Source: CAVQCX01 sp963775335 (lineage in GTDB: Bacteria > Pseudomonadota > Gammaproteobacteria > Chromatiales > Chromatiaceae). From it: DNA of 64,000 nt. The stretch lies in NCBI GenBank assembly GCA_963775335.1, contig CAVZIJ010000003.1, forward strand, positions 2,480,001 through 2,544,000, read 5' to 3'. The notes beneath the pieces are model-generated. The model ran no database searches and had not been told where the DNA came from. It saw only the letters and a program-made list of their open reading frames with translations. This document shows, in pieces, positions 45,644 through 58,784 of this stretch (position 1 is its first letter; each line of letters starts with the position of its first letter). The translations under genes were made by a program, and so were the position numbers.

Positions 45644-45699
45644 GGCATGGGAGACGCCAGCAGGAGCTCAAGAGCAGGAATGATGGATCAGCAATCTAC

Positions 45700-48600
45700 C
45701 TACTCCGACTCGAAACCCTGCACATCGAACTTCAGGGTACGGCAGTTCTCGGTCACGACCCTGACCACCTGCTCAGGTACCCCACCGGGTAGCAGGGCCT
45801 CAATCTCCAGCGTGACCCGCACGTCTGCGCCGACGAGTCCCACCAAGTGCGTTATCACCTCCTCGGCGATGCGGCTCGCATCGCGGCCGACCCGCGTAGC
45901 GTCCAGTGCTACGCTGCCGTGGAAGCGCTTGGGGACGACGGCGGGGCGGACGTCTTGGCCCAGGCCAGCGCTGTCTTCACCCTCGCGGCCGCCCAAGCCA
46001 GCAGCACCTTCCGCGGTGCCGCGGCTGACGGACGTAGTGCCCGCATCTCCCCCCGTGCCGGCGTTGCCAGCCTGCGCACGGGCCTGCGCCTCGGCGTCTA
46101 ACTGCCGCCTCGCCACCTCCGGTTTCACCACCAGCGCCGGCGAAGCTGCATCGGTGAGGCTGACTTGCCGGCCAGTCTGCAGGCCCCGGTAACGCCCTTC
46201 GGCCTCGTCGTAGCCCTCCGCGTACGCGAACGTATCCGCTTCCCAGGTCAGCAATCCCACCCCCGTGCTGACGGCATCCAGCAACACGGAGGGCTCCGCC
46301 AGCCGCGGCAGGTACAGATACTTCGCGAAGTCCTCGACCAACTGGCGCACCGGCACGTGATCGCCGCGCCACAGCGGGATCTTGTCCAGTTCCATGCGCA
46401 GCCGCGTGCCGGCGAAGCTGTTGATCAGCAGTTCCTCGCTGCGCAGCTTCTTGCTGGCGCGCACGGCCAGTGCGTCCGCCCCCGACAGGCGGATCGCCTG
46501 CCATTCGACAGGGGTCTGTGGGCTCGACTGTCCCGGCACCAGCAGCCACTGGTAGGTCTCTGGAATGCGTGCGGTGACCTTGCCGTTGGCGCTCTCCTTC
46601 TGGGTCTCGGCTTGGCGCAGCTGATGCGGGTCCAGGTTGAGCTGCTCGCGCTCGTTCACGATCGACTGCCACGCCAGATAGCTGCGAACCGCCTCGTCGA
46701 GATCCTGCAGCCGGGTCTTGTCCGGGGCGAGGAACACCAGTGTGTTGCGGTAGAGCCGCGGCGCGCTGCCGCGGTACTCCAGGATCGCCTTGGCTGCCGC
46801 CTCGGCCGGACTGCTGCCTTCCTTAGAGTAGGGGCAGTCGATCCCGAGCACCACCAGCCGGGCATCGAAATCGTCCGGCACGTCCTGCCCGGACTGTGGC
46901 AAGGGGTGGATGCGGGTGAAGTCGCCCGTCTTCTTGAGGTCGGCCCGCAGCCGCTGGTCCAGCTCGTGGGCAATGGCGTCGGGATCTCGCTTGTACTGCT
47001 CCGCGCGGTCCTCGGCCAGCTTGGTCACCGTCGGCTGGGTCGAGTACCAGTAGCGGGGCCCATCCTGGTACAGGTAGGTCGCGGCTGCCGTGAGGCGGCG
47101 CAGGGCATCGCCGAAGATCGGGGGCGATTCACCGGGCATCACGCAGCCGAGCTTGATCCGCCGGTCCTCGATGCCGCGGTTCGCCGCCGCGGTGATCGGC
47201 GCCGAGCCCAGGTAGATGGTGCGCGCCACCCGGCGGCAGGCGTGGTACTTGCCGAGGTTTGTCTGCTGACCGTCTATCTGCAAGGGCAGGGAGCCTGGTC
47301 CGTCCACGTCTTTGTCGATGACCGGCACCCAGTTGTCCGACAGGTAGCGCGTCAGCTCGAACTGTACGCGCGAGTCACCGACAGGGATGCTGCCGGGCAT
47401 GATCAGCGGGTTGCGGTCGCCCTTCTCCCAGAGGCTGTGGATCACCGCTGCCATCAGGCGCAGCACGCCGCGCGTGCGCTGGAACTTGGGCTGGGTCGAC
47501 CAGTCGTTGTAGAGGCGGTCGAACACCTCGGGGTGGATCGGGTACGCGGCCCGCAGGCGCTTCTCGTAGTCCGCGTCCCGGCACTCCGGCGGGAACTCCT
47601 GCTGCTGGGTTCGGTAGAAATCGTAGAACTCGCGGGCAACCAGATCGCGGCCCTTGAACTGCTCTTGGCTGATCAGCGGCTCGAACAGCCGCCGGCGCAC
47701 GATCTCGAAGCCCTCCTCCATGCTCGCCGGCCGCCAGGAGGTGGCGACGCGCTCGACCACGTTGCGCAGCCGGGCCAGGGCCTCGCGCCCGCGCTGGCCG
47801 CCGACCTCGATGTCCTCGCTCTGGGCGTGCGGCGAGGTGGCCGTGTCGGAGGCCGGCAGGCTGATCAGCACCAGACAGTTCTTGGCCGCCTTGGCCGTCT
47901 CGGTGAGGAGCTGGGCGAAGGTGAACTGGGTCTCGAAGTCACCGGCGGGCAGCTCGCCCTGGTCGTGGAGCTGGCGCGCGTAGGCCACCCACTCGTCGAT
48001 CAGCACCAGGCAAGGCGTGTAGCGGTCGAACAGCTCGCGCAGGGCATCCCCGGGGCTGGTGGCCCGCTCGTCGTCGGCGGCCACCCGCGCAAAGGCCTTC
48101 TTCGCCTCTTGGGCGCCGCCCACCGCAAGGCCGAGCTGCCAGGCCAGCTCGCCCCAGAGGGTACGCACCACCGTGCCGTCCGGCTTGGTGACGGGGTTGC
48201 CGGGCGAGATACGGTTGCCGACCAGCACCACGCGATTGGCGCGCGGCAAGGTCATCGTGCCCGCCTCCTTCAACACGGCGTCGATACCGGCCAGCTCCTG
48301 CGGGGCGATGCCGGAGAACAGGTGGTAGAGCGCCAGCATCGAGTGGGTCTTGCCGCCACCGAAGTTGGTCTGAAGCTGCACCACCGGGTCGCCGCCCTGG
48401 CCGGAGAGGCGCCGGATGGCCCCCACCAGCATCTGGCGCAGGCTGTCGGTCAGATAGGTGCGGCGGAAGAACTCGCCGGGATCGCGGTACTCGTCGGTCC
48501 CCCCACCCTGGTGCACCTGCCACAGATCCGCGGCGAACTCGGCCTGCTGGTAGCGGCCGCTGGCGACATCCTTGTGCGGCGTGATGACCTCGCGCCAGGG

Positions 48601-49101
48601 CTTGAGGTTGCCCGTCACCTGGCTCTCGATGGCCAGACTGGCCGTCTTGCGTTTCTCGCCCCGCACCTGCTCGTCGAAGCGCACGCGCAGCAGCTCCATC
48701 TTGATCTTCTGCACGTCTTCCGCCTGGGGCGCGGAGACGGCCGTGAGCAGCCGCTCGACCGAGTCGAGGGCGCGGTAAGTGTCGTCGCCCGAGAAGGCCT
48801 CCTGGTGGGCCCAGCGGTTGCGCACATCGATCAGCTCGTTGACCAGGCTGCGCTCGGCCTTGCCCAGGACCTGGCGAAACACCTCGCTCCATCTGCGGTC
48901 CATCACCACCAGGAGCACGGCGGCATCCTTGAGCGGGTCGCCCTTGGTCGCACCGAGGCGGGTATCGCCGAGGATGTCCTTCACCTCGTGCGCCCAGGCG
49001 TCGCCGTGCTTCGCCTTCAGCTCGCGCTCGACGAACAGCCTGAGTCCGTCTTTCAGCTGGTCCAGCGCCCGCCCGACACGCTCGTGGTTGCTGATCGCCA
49101 T
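45700..49101 (-). CDS. DUF499 ATPase with N-terminal Swt1-type HEPN domain
   Basis: A 1133-residue protein. Residues 1-125 form a HEPN domain: LKDGLRLFVERELKAKHGD and the RNase-type motif R-x4-H in VRNRWAHQ (Arg94, His99). Residues 200-700 hold a P-loop ATPase: Walker A TNFGGGKTHSM (248-253), Walker B LVLIDE (365-370). A Gly/Ala-rich linker near 1035 and a small C-terminal domain follow. DUF499 proteins occur in defence islands with DUF1156 methyltransferases and helicases. It starts 9 bp after the methyltransferase stop, so it is the last gene of the block. Cleavage of RNA by the HEPN part is inferred from the motif only. Confidence 0.88.
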   Translation of the reverse strand: MAISNHERVGRALDQLKDGLRLFVERELKAKHGDAWAHEVKDILGDTRLGATKGDPLKDAAVLLVVMDRRWSEVFRQVLGKAERSLVNELIDVRNRWAHQEAFSGDDTYRALDSVERLLTAVSAPQAEDVQKIKMELLRVRFDEQVRGEKRKTASLAIESQVTGNLKPWREVITPHKDVASGRYQQAEFAADLWQVHQGGGTDEYRDPGEFFRRTYLTDSLRQMLVGAIRRLSGQGGDPVVQLQTNFGGGKTHSMLALYHLFSGIAPQELAGIDAVLKEAGTMTLPRANRVVLVGNRISPGNPVTKPDGTVVRTLWGELAWQLGLAVGGAQEAKKAFARVAADDERATSPGDALRELFDRYTPCLVLIDEWVAYARQLHDQGELPAGDFETQFTFAQLLTETAKAAKNCLVLISLPASDTATSPHAQSEDIEVGGQRGREALARLRNVVERVATSWRPASMEEGFEIVRRRLFEPLISQEQFKGRDLVAREFYDFYRTQQQEFPPECRDADYEKRLRAAYPIHPEVFDRLYNDWSTQPKFQRTRGVLRLMAAVIHSLWEKGDRNPLIMPGSIPVGDSRVQFELTRYLSDNWVPVIDKDVDGPGSLPLQIDGQQTNLGKYHACRRVARTIYLGSAPITAAANRGIEDRRIKLGCVMPGESPPIFGDALRRLTAAATYLYQDGPRYWYSTQPTVTKLAEDRAEQYKRDPDAIAHELDQRLRADLKKTGDFTRIHPLPQSGQDVPDDFDARLVVLGIDCPYSKEGSSPAEAAAKAILEYRGSAPRLYRNTLVFLAPDKTRLQDLDEAVRSYLAWQSIVNEREQLNLDPHQLRQAETQKESANGKVTARIPETYQWLLVPGQSSPQTPVEWQAIRLSGADALAVRASKKLRSEELLINSFAGTRLRMELDKIPLWRGDHVPVRQLVEDFAKYLYLPRLAEPSVLLDAVSTGVGLLTWEADTFAYAEGYDEAEGRYRGLQTGRQVSLTDAASPALVVKPEVARRQLDAEAQARAQAGNAGTGGDAGTTSVSRGTAEGAAGLGGREGEDSAGLGQDVRPAVVPKRFHGSVALDATRVGRDASRIAEEVITHLVGLVGADVRVTLEIEALLPGGVPEQVVRVVTENCRTLKFDVQGFESE

Positions 49102-49110
49102 CGGTGACTC

Positions 49111-52100
49111 CTATTCGAACAGGTCAGCCGTGCCGGCCGCCGCCGCGATCGGGGTCTCCCGCGCCAGCCGCAGGATCTCCGGCCAGCTCTGCACGAGACC
49201 GTTGTAGGAAAGTGCCTCAGCGGCGCGCTTCTTGCGCTCGCAAAGCGTGTAGAGGCGATAGCACAGCTCCCGGGCGATCTCGGCCTTGGCACCCAGTTTG
49301 GCCACCAGCTCCGCGGCGGCACCGTCACCGCCGACCTCAAGCACACGGATCAGGTGATGCACCATCTCCCACGCGGTGAGGCGCGGGTCGGTCGTCGGGT
49401 CCCAATCGGCGGGCAGCTCATGCGGTTTCAGCAGGCGCACCTTGCCCTTACCCGAACGGATGATGCCGGCCTCCATCATGCCGGCGACGCTGGTGTTCTT
49501 GGACTTGGAGAGCTGCTCGGCGACGCCGTATTCGCCCTCCGCGAAGCCCGACTGCTCGAACCAGGTCAGCGCCCAGCGGCTGTCGACGTCGAAGTCGCCC
49601 TCCTGCTCGGCCAGCGCCTCGTCGAGGGTCTGGTTGATGAGCGCCAGCGCCTCGCGCACGGTGAGCGGCTTGCCCTCGGCGTCGAGTACCTTGGCGTAGC
49701 GGGTGTAGACCGCCATGCCCGGGCCTATGGCCGCCTGCGCCAGGTCCACCGGCGCGATGTTGCCGCGCTGGAGGTGGGCGAGCGCCACGGGCAGCTCCGC
49801 CTTGAGCGCGGTGACGAGCTCGCGGCGCGTGGCGGTGGGCGCGGAGGCTTCGCGCGGGCGGCAGACGAGGATGATGCTGGAGGCGAGGGCGTTGGTGCCG
49901 ATGCTGATTGAGCGCGAGCCGCGTTCCGTACGTATTGGCCAAGTGCCGCTGATCGCGAAGCCAGCTTCGATGACTGCGGCCAGGAACGTGTCCCAACCGG
50001 TGCTGGCGGTGCCCTCCTCGTCATCGCTCTCCGACTGCTTAAAGGCGTAATAGATAGTGACGGGGAAAGCGGGATGCGCCTACCCGGCGAGCCGGTGCAT
50101 CGCCTGGGTCATGCCGTCCAGGAAAAACGTCTCCGCCTTCTCCTTGCTGCCGTGGCGATACGGCGTCGCGACAAGCTCCTCGGCCTTGGGCACGGCCAGC
50201 GTCGCGAACAGGTCCGGGAAGATCGCGCGGAGCGAGCGGCGCAGCCAGACGTAGAAGAAGTCTGACAAGTCGGCGTAGCCGATGTTGTCGTAGTAGGGAG
50301 GGTCGGTCGAAATCACCTTGTGGCGACTGACGGACTGGCTTGCCGCATCGGCTTGTGACGCCCACCCGCGGCCAGCTGATGCCCCTGCTTCCAAGAACCG
50401 CACTCCGCCCTCGAGCGACACACTGAAGTCCCCCGCGGCGCGCGCGAGCTGATTGACCTCTGCGTAATCCCAAACCATAGGCAGAGCCTGTCGAGCGAAG
50501 GTGCTCTTTGCTTGGTCTCGAGTCGGGCTCCACGCGACCAGGGCGGTGTTGTAGTCGGTGGCCTTATCCACGCCCAACCCTAAGTACACGCCCACAGCAT
50601 CTGCATAGGCAGTGACGCCGGTGCCGCCATCGCGGAGAGGCTTTCTGTCGTCGGGCAGGCCGGCGGCGAGGGCGTCGCGCTGCACCCGCTCGCGCGCTTC
50701 CTGCACCAGGTCGGAGAAGGTCGTCAGCGCCACGAGCTGGCGGGGGGTGAAGAGGTCGCCCCAGGTAGTGAGGCCGTAAGGCGTGCAGTTGCCGCCGGTC
50801 ATTCGGGTGGCGATGTCGCCTTCCGGTTTCCACTCGGGCTGAGCCTTCAGCGCCGCCGCCTCGTGCTCCGGGGTCGGCGCGAGATAGACGCGCCCGCGGT
50901 CACCCTCGGCGACGATTGCCATCAGCCGCGCGCCCATGTGCCCGGCCTTGCCTTCGTCCTTGATGTATTGCGGTGCAATCGGCGCCCCCGACATCAGGCA
51001 CTGGAAGTTCGCGCCGCGCGAGAGCTTGGTCCCGTTCTTCGCCGCCGCCGCCGCCGCATCGTTGGGCTTCCCCACCTTAACCGTGAAGCGGTAGCCGCCG
51101 TCCTCGATCACCGGCTCGACGTACGCCTCCTTGCCCGCCTTGGTGGAGAGCATGAAGGTCGAGGCGAGGGGCACGTCCACCTTGGCGAAGGCCGGGTTGG
51201 GGCTCTTCACCGTGCGCGCCCAGAGCCAGGCGATCACCGTAAGCTTCCGGCCGACGTACTGTTTGAGGTCCGGTCGCACCTTCACCATCTCGGCGGTGAC
51301 CTCGATCTTCGGGTACAGATGCCCGATGCGTTTCTCCGCCTCGTCGCGCATCCACTGGCCGTAGTAGCGCACATCCTCGGCGAGCCCCTGTGCGCCCTTC
51401 CACTCCCGAGCGATAAGGGACTTCTCCTTGAGCGCGTCGGGGTTCACCGGGGGCTTCCCCGCGAACCTGGGCGGGATCTCGATCATCGCCTTGTTGATCA
51501 GCACCGCCACCGGGTTGAGGTCGCTGGCGTAAGCTTCGAGCCCCAGCCGCTGCGCCTCCAGCGGCAGCGCCCCGCCGCCGGCGAAGGGGTCGTGGAAGGC
51601 GGGCAGCCTCTTGCGGTCGAACAGCTCCTTCGCGCGCGGGTGGTCGGCGTTCTCCGCACAGGCGCGCCGCCAGCTCTGCCAGATCTCGTCGCGCGCCGCC
51701 TGCAGCACCGTCGCGTTGGTGGTGTTCTCCCACTTCACCAGATCCTCGATGATGCGGAACAGCCGCTGCCGCTCTATGTCCGCCAAGGTCTCGTCGAGCG
51801 TAGGCGCCGGTCCCGGCTCAGGAACGGACAGCGTGGTGCCCTTCGCCCTCGCGGCAAGGGTCTTAGCCTCCTCCCAGGTCTTGAGCCGGGCTTTGAGCAC
51901 AGCCTCCGCCTTTCTACGCAGATTCGGATCGCCCCGGAGCACATCCACGTAGGTGGACGGGTCGTCCACCATCTGCGCGAAGATCACCGCCCGTGCCGCC
52001 GCCAGCGGCCGGCGCGCCCACCACAGGTGCAGGGTGCTCGGGTGCCCGTGCCGGATCGACTTCTCCCGCGCCGACGCCTTGTTGATGGCGTCCAGTGGCA

Positions 52101-52146
52101 GGGCGACCTCGATGAGCTTTTTGGTGACCTTGGGAGGGTGACTCAT
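49111..52146 (-). pseudogene. DUF1156 DNA methyltransferase interrupted by one in-frame TAG
   Basis: The frame begins MSHPPKVTKKLIEVALPLDA with the DUF1156 text STLHLWWARRPLAAARAVIF. SAM site HDPFAGGGALPLEAQRLGLE (186-192) and catalytic TDPPYYDNIGY (DPPY 615-618) mark an N6-adenine or N4-cytosine methylase. After codon 688 (QAMHRLAG) a TAG stands at 50080-50082. The same frame then continues without another stop for 322 codons (AHPAFPVTIYYAFKQSE to the end at 49111) with family-like sequence. A single CAG-to-TAG change would explain it. Both SAM and catalytic motifs lie before the stop, so a truncated enzyme could be made. Alternatives: suppression of TAG, or a sequencing error. Confidence 0.85.
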
Positions 52147-52245
52147 TGCAGCTGTGCAAGTCTCTCGCGTCGATCAGTAGGTTCGGCAGGCCCGTGCCGC
52201 AGATGATTGGGATGGGTCGGCATGTCGAGAGCCCGAAAGGTGGGC

Positions 52246-53199
52246 TCAATCCTGTTTGGCGTTGGCGACGGCGCGATCGACGTACCGCATCGCATCGTCC
52301 AGGTCTTTCTCGCTGTCGATGACCACGCAGGTCGACAGCACGTTCTTCCCTGTCTTGCGAAACTCTATACGGGGGCCTGGGATGGCATTGGGAATCTTGA
52401 GCAGGTACAAGCGCAGATAGGGGCGGCGCTTTTTCAGCTCCAGGGTGCAGGCCACCCGGTTCCCCGCCTCGAAGCGCAAGTCTCCTGATACGGTGCTGTC
52501 CGTCGGGTAAATCAAGACGTCCGGGTGCTCGGTGCGCACACGGTCCACCAATGCCGCCGTAATCGCCTGCGCGTCGGGGTTGGCAACCGCATATTGCTCG
52601 GCGAACCTTCTTTTCTGGCTTCGCCCAAGGATCTCGTCTATCGGAGGCGTCGGATGGTGCTCTGTGGGGTCCACCGCGGAATCTGAGGTCTCCCTGGGGA
52701 GCTGGTACAGCGGGATCGGGATCGGCGGAATGCCCATGCGGCCACAGAGGCTCTGCACGTACTCGCGCCAGTAGGGCCAGACGTGATACCCCACGTTGAA
52801 GCGCGCGAACTCTTCGAGCGCGGGACCCAGCTCGTCCGGATCGATCGCGGCATCGAGGGCATATTGGGCGCAGAACTCGGTCTTCGCCTCGATATACACC
52901 GCGTCTTCCGGGATCGCCTGGGACGGGTCCTGGTCTTTCACTGCGGCGGTATCGATCAAACGGACACCCGCCATGAAATAGAAGAGCAGGGTCTTTGACG
53001 GGATAGCGTCCTCTTCCCTGGTGGCGGTGACCACGCGAAACTTGTCGGCGGGGCCGACCCGGTACTGGGGCACCAGAGACAGGTCTCGCTCCATGAATTG
53101 AGGGACGAACCCGTCCATGCAGCGCACTGTGGATGAATGCAGGTAGACCGCCTCGATGGTCAGTGCCTCGATCGCCTTGCGGAGCATTAAGCCGTCCAC
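52246..53199 (-). CDS. SecB-like chaperone fused to a C-terminal domain
   Basis: A 317-residue protein from GTG at 53199 (an ATG at 53187 is possible). Residues 8-168 read as SecB: AIEALTIEAVYLHSST, a strand-rich middle, then EEFARFNVGYHVWPYWREYV and RMGIPPIPIPLY, as in chaperones of toxin-antitoxin-chaperone systems. Residues 185-317 are a second domain (QAITAALVDRVRTEHPDV, RPYLRLYLLKIP, TCVVIDSEKDLDDAMRYVD) that recalls DUF5655 but is not surely assigned. It lies 3 bp after the antitoxin stop. Likely stabilises the antitoxin; the extra domain may sense or recruit something. Confidence 0.78.
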   Translation of the reverse strand: MDGLMLRKAIEALTIEAVYLHSSTVRCMDGFVPQFMERDLSLVPQYRVGPADKFRVVTATREEDAIPSKTLLFYFMAGVRLIDTAAVKDQDPSQAIPEDAVYIEAKTEFCAQYALDAAIDPDELGPALEEFARFNVGYHVWPYWREYVQSLCGRMGIPPIPIPLYQLPRETSDSAVDPTEHHPTPPIDEILGRSQKRRFAEQYAVANPDAQAITAALVDRVRTEHPDVLIYPTDSTVSGDLRFEAGNRVACTLELKKRRPYLRLYLLKIPNAIPGPRIEFRKTGKNVLSTCVVIDSEKDLDDAMRYVDRAVANAKQD

Positions 53200-53202
53200 G
53201 GG

Positions 53203-53598
53203 TCAGGCCGCCGCGGACCAGTGGTCCATCGGAAAGATGACGGTGCCGGTGCGCTCGTAGTGCAGCCTTCTGGCGCCAGTGACGACCCGCTCGGTCTTCG
53301 TCGTCTGCCAATGGCCGCCGGCCATCGCATCAATGCTCAGCCTGGGCCTCTTCCCGAGGGCATGGCAAACATCGGCGAGGGTACGCAGCGTCATGTTCCG
53401 CGATCCGCCCAGCACCTGGGAGACGTAACCCTTGGTGGCCCCGAGGCGGCTCGCCAGCTCGGACTTGCTGATGCCGGCCTCTTCCATGGCCGCCCAGATC
53501 TCCTCGGTGACCTCCGTGATCAGCCGCTCCTGGGCCACCAGCTTGGCGTTCTCTTCACTCTCACAGGCCCATTGCTCCAGGAAATCGGTCATGGTCAT
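53203..53598 (-). CDS. HigA-like XRE antitoxin
   Basis: A 131-residue protein starting at 53598, where its ATG overlaps the toxin's TGA (ATGA). The helix-turn-helix is SKSELASRLGATKGYVSQVL in the middle, then MTLRTLADVCHALGKRP. About 50 residues follow the DNA-binding domain and end in GTVIFPMDHWSAAA; this hydrophobic tail could be the chaperone-addiction segment known in such systems. It should neutralise the toxin and repress through the dyad at 54004. Confidence 0.82.
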   Translation of the reverse strand: MTMTDFLEQWACESEENAKLVAQERLITEVTEEIWAAMEEAGISKSELASRLGATKGYVSQVLGGSRNMTLRTLADVCHALGKRPRLSIDAMAGGHWQTTKTERVVTGARRLHYERTGTVIFPMDHWSAAA

Positions 53599-53999
53599 TG
53601 CTCCTCGATTTGTCGCCAGCTTCGGATCACGCGGTGCGTATCCTCCGCGGCGAGCTTCGGCCCCTTCTTGAATGCGAAGTGGCTGATGTAGAAAACAGCC
53701 TTGTGCCGTGTCGAAAACCACCCATAGGCACGCAACTTGCCCGCCTTGATGGCGTAGAAACGCTTGCCGTCGGGCAGCTCGCCCTCCGTGTTCCAATAGT
53801 CGGGAGAGCGCAGCTGCCCCTGATTCGCCAGGAGCTCGCGCCGTGCCGTCATCTGGGCCAGGGGCCCGGCCTGCTTCTTCAGCGGGATGTGCTGCAGTGC
53901 CTCCACCAAGCTGGGCGGCCGCCAGACGGCAGGATCGGCGTCGGCCGGCCGATCCTCGCAGTACCTGATGGTGAGTCTGGTTCCGCGGAATTCAAGCAT
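53595..53999 (-). CDS. HigB/RelE-like toxin
   Basis: A 134-residue protein. The C-terminal half has the RelE/HigB pattern: GKRFYAIKAGKLRAYGWFST, VFYISHFAFKKGPKLAAEDT and a final helix RVIRSWRQIEE. The N-terminal 60 residues are longer than in minimal RelE. Toxin-before-antitoxin order and 4-bp overlap match higBA. mRNA cleavage at the ribosome is the family activity and is inferred here. Confidence 0.75.
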   Translation of the reverse strand: MLEFRGTRLTIRYCEDRPADADPAVWRPPSLVEALQHIPLKKQAGPLAQMTARRELLANQGQLRSPDYWNTEGELPDGKRFYAIKAGKLRAYGWFSTRHKAVFYISHFAFKKGPKLAAEDTHRVIRSWRQIEEQ

Positions 54000-54003
54000 C
54001 TGA

Positions 54004-54021
54004 GTTTACATCTATGTAAAC
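54004..54021 (-). promoter_or_regulatory. palindromic operator before the toxin gene
   Basis: Perfect dyad GTTTACAT-CT-ATGTAAAC, ending 4 bp before the toxin ATG. It sits in the 53-bp gap after the helicase gene, an AT-rich island in GC-rich sequence. Probably bound by the HigA-like antitoxin, giving the module its own regulation inside the block. Confidence 0.65.
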
Positions 54022-54052
54022 CATTGTCGAGGGATTTCGTCGGCGGTCGCAC

Positions 54053-58024
<3,972 letters not shown>

Positions 58025-58292
58025 GCTCGGTCTGCTCCCTGCCTGGGCGACAACGCGCCCAGTTAGTTTTGTTCTGATAGCTCAACAACGAGACACCGGG
58101 CCAGCCCCAAGCCGGGACCCGTGCCATTGGCGCCGTTGACTGAGTAGCATACGCGGCCATCATTGGCCAAGCATCCCGCGCGCCGGGGAAGGTGGGTCGC
58201 TCCCGAATCCATCGAGATCACCCCTGTCCGGGTCCGGGCGGGCCAGATCAGACTCGAGAGCCGTGCCCCCAGGGAGATCCTCGTCGAGCGCG
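58025..58292. other. upstream region of the defence block
   Basis: About 270 bp between the helicase start and the SNase remnant. It should hold the helicase promoter; none is convincing by eye. No gene supported. Confidence 0.4.
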
Positions 58293-58388
58293 CAGTACGC
58301 CTTCGAGGACCAGGAGGCTCGGGCCCGAAATCTGGGGCTGTGGACTGACCCTTACCCGGCGCCGCCGGGGGAGTGGAGGCGGCGCTAG
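58293..58388 (+). pseudogene. C-terminal fragment of a thermonuclease (SNase-like) gene
   Basis: QYAFEDQEARARNLGLWTDP then YPAPPGEWRRR and TAG is the family C terminus. Upstream of 58293 similarity is lost, so the catalytic core is missing. It is not a copy of the remnant at 40840: the shared text differs at many residues. Confidence 0.65.
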
Positions 58389-58533
58389 GGCATGGCGCCC
58401 GGTGTTTTCGGTTCGGGCAAGACCGGTCATGCGGGCCGTCGTGGCATCCGGCAGGACTGAGTCACGAAGGGGGCGATCAGGATACCTCGGCGAATTCCCT
58501 GGGAACTTGGGGACCGAGGAGGAGCGGTTGAAG

Positions 58534-58550
58534 TGTCAGAAATCTTTACA
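58534..58550 (+). promoter_or_regulatory. possible enhancer dyad for the PEP-CTERM gene
   Basis: TGTCA-N7-TTACA, a near-perfect dyad (TGTMA/TKACA), 65 bp before the sigma54-type -24 element. In PEP-CTERM/exosortase bacteria such genes are often controlled by the PrsK/PrsR pair with RpoN. Neither regulator is in the window. Confidence 0.4.
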
Positions 58551-58614
58551 GTCTGCCCGGAAGCACCACCGGGGAAATTTGCTAACTTATTGTTTCAAAT
58601 GCCAATGCCTGAGA

Positions 58615-58629
58615 TGGCGCACTATTTGC
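58615..58629 (+). promoter_or_regulatory. sigma54-type promoter
   Basis: TGGCGC-ACTA-TTTGC: GG at 58616-58617 and GC at 58628-58629 with the required 10 bases between. Predicted start about 58641, leaving a 140-nt leader. Confidence 0.55.
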
Positions 58630-58640
58630 CTATGGTGAGA

Positions 58641-58784
58641 GAGTGCAAGCCTAAGCGTTCGCTAGCGGCGGCACAGCCTGGTAACCGCAACACAGGTGGC
58701 GACGAAAGCGATGCGAAGCTGGCATGCCAGTCCCCGAGGTAGGGCGGTTGGATTCCTTGGTTCTGAATAGGAGCAATTCCAAAC
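58641..58784 (+). other. long GC-rich leader of the PEP-CTERM gene
   Basis: The leader has a possible closing stem AACCGC/GCGGTT and an inner palindrome TGGCATGCCA, with GACGAAAGCGATGCGAAGC between. It may fold into a regulatory RNA. A GEMM-I (c-di-GMP) riboswitch was considered because such leaders occur before PEP-CTERM genes, but the conserved GGCAAACC is missing. AGGAG at 58769-58773 is the ribosome site. Confidence 0.3.

Noticed and set aside
46165..49107. 980-codon rightward open frame opposite the DUF499 gene
   Set aside because: Its translation is a Leu/Arg/His/Gly-rich shadow without motifs; the opposite strand has clear family sequence.
51914..53311. 465-codon leftward frame over the SecB-like gene
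   Set aside because: Shadow in another frame, rich in Arg, Gly and Pro, no motifs; the SecB-like and antitoxin frames explain the region.
58533..58742. 69-codon rightward frame before the PEP-CTERM gene
   Set aside because: Overlaps the sigma54-type promoter and leader; no motif and no ribosome site.
58660..58750. GEMM-I c-di-GMP riboswitch
   Set aside because: Some similarity to GACGCAAAGC and GGTAG, but no GGCAAACC and the tetraloop stem does not form. Kept only as a possible structured leader.
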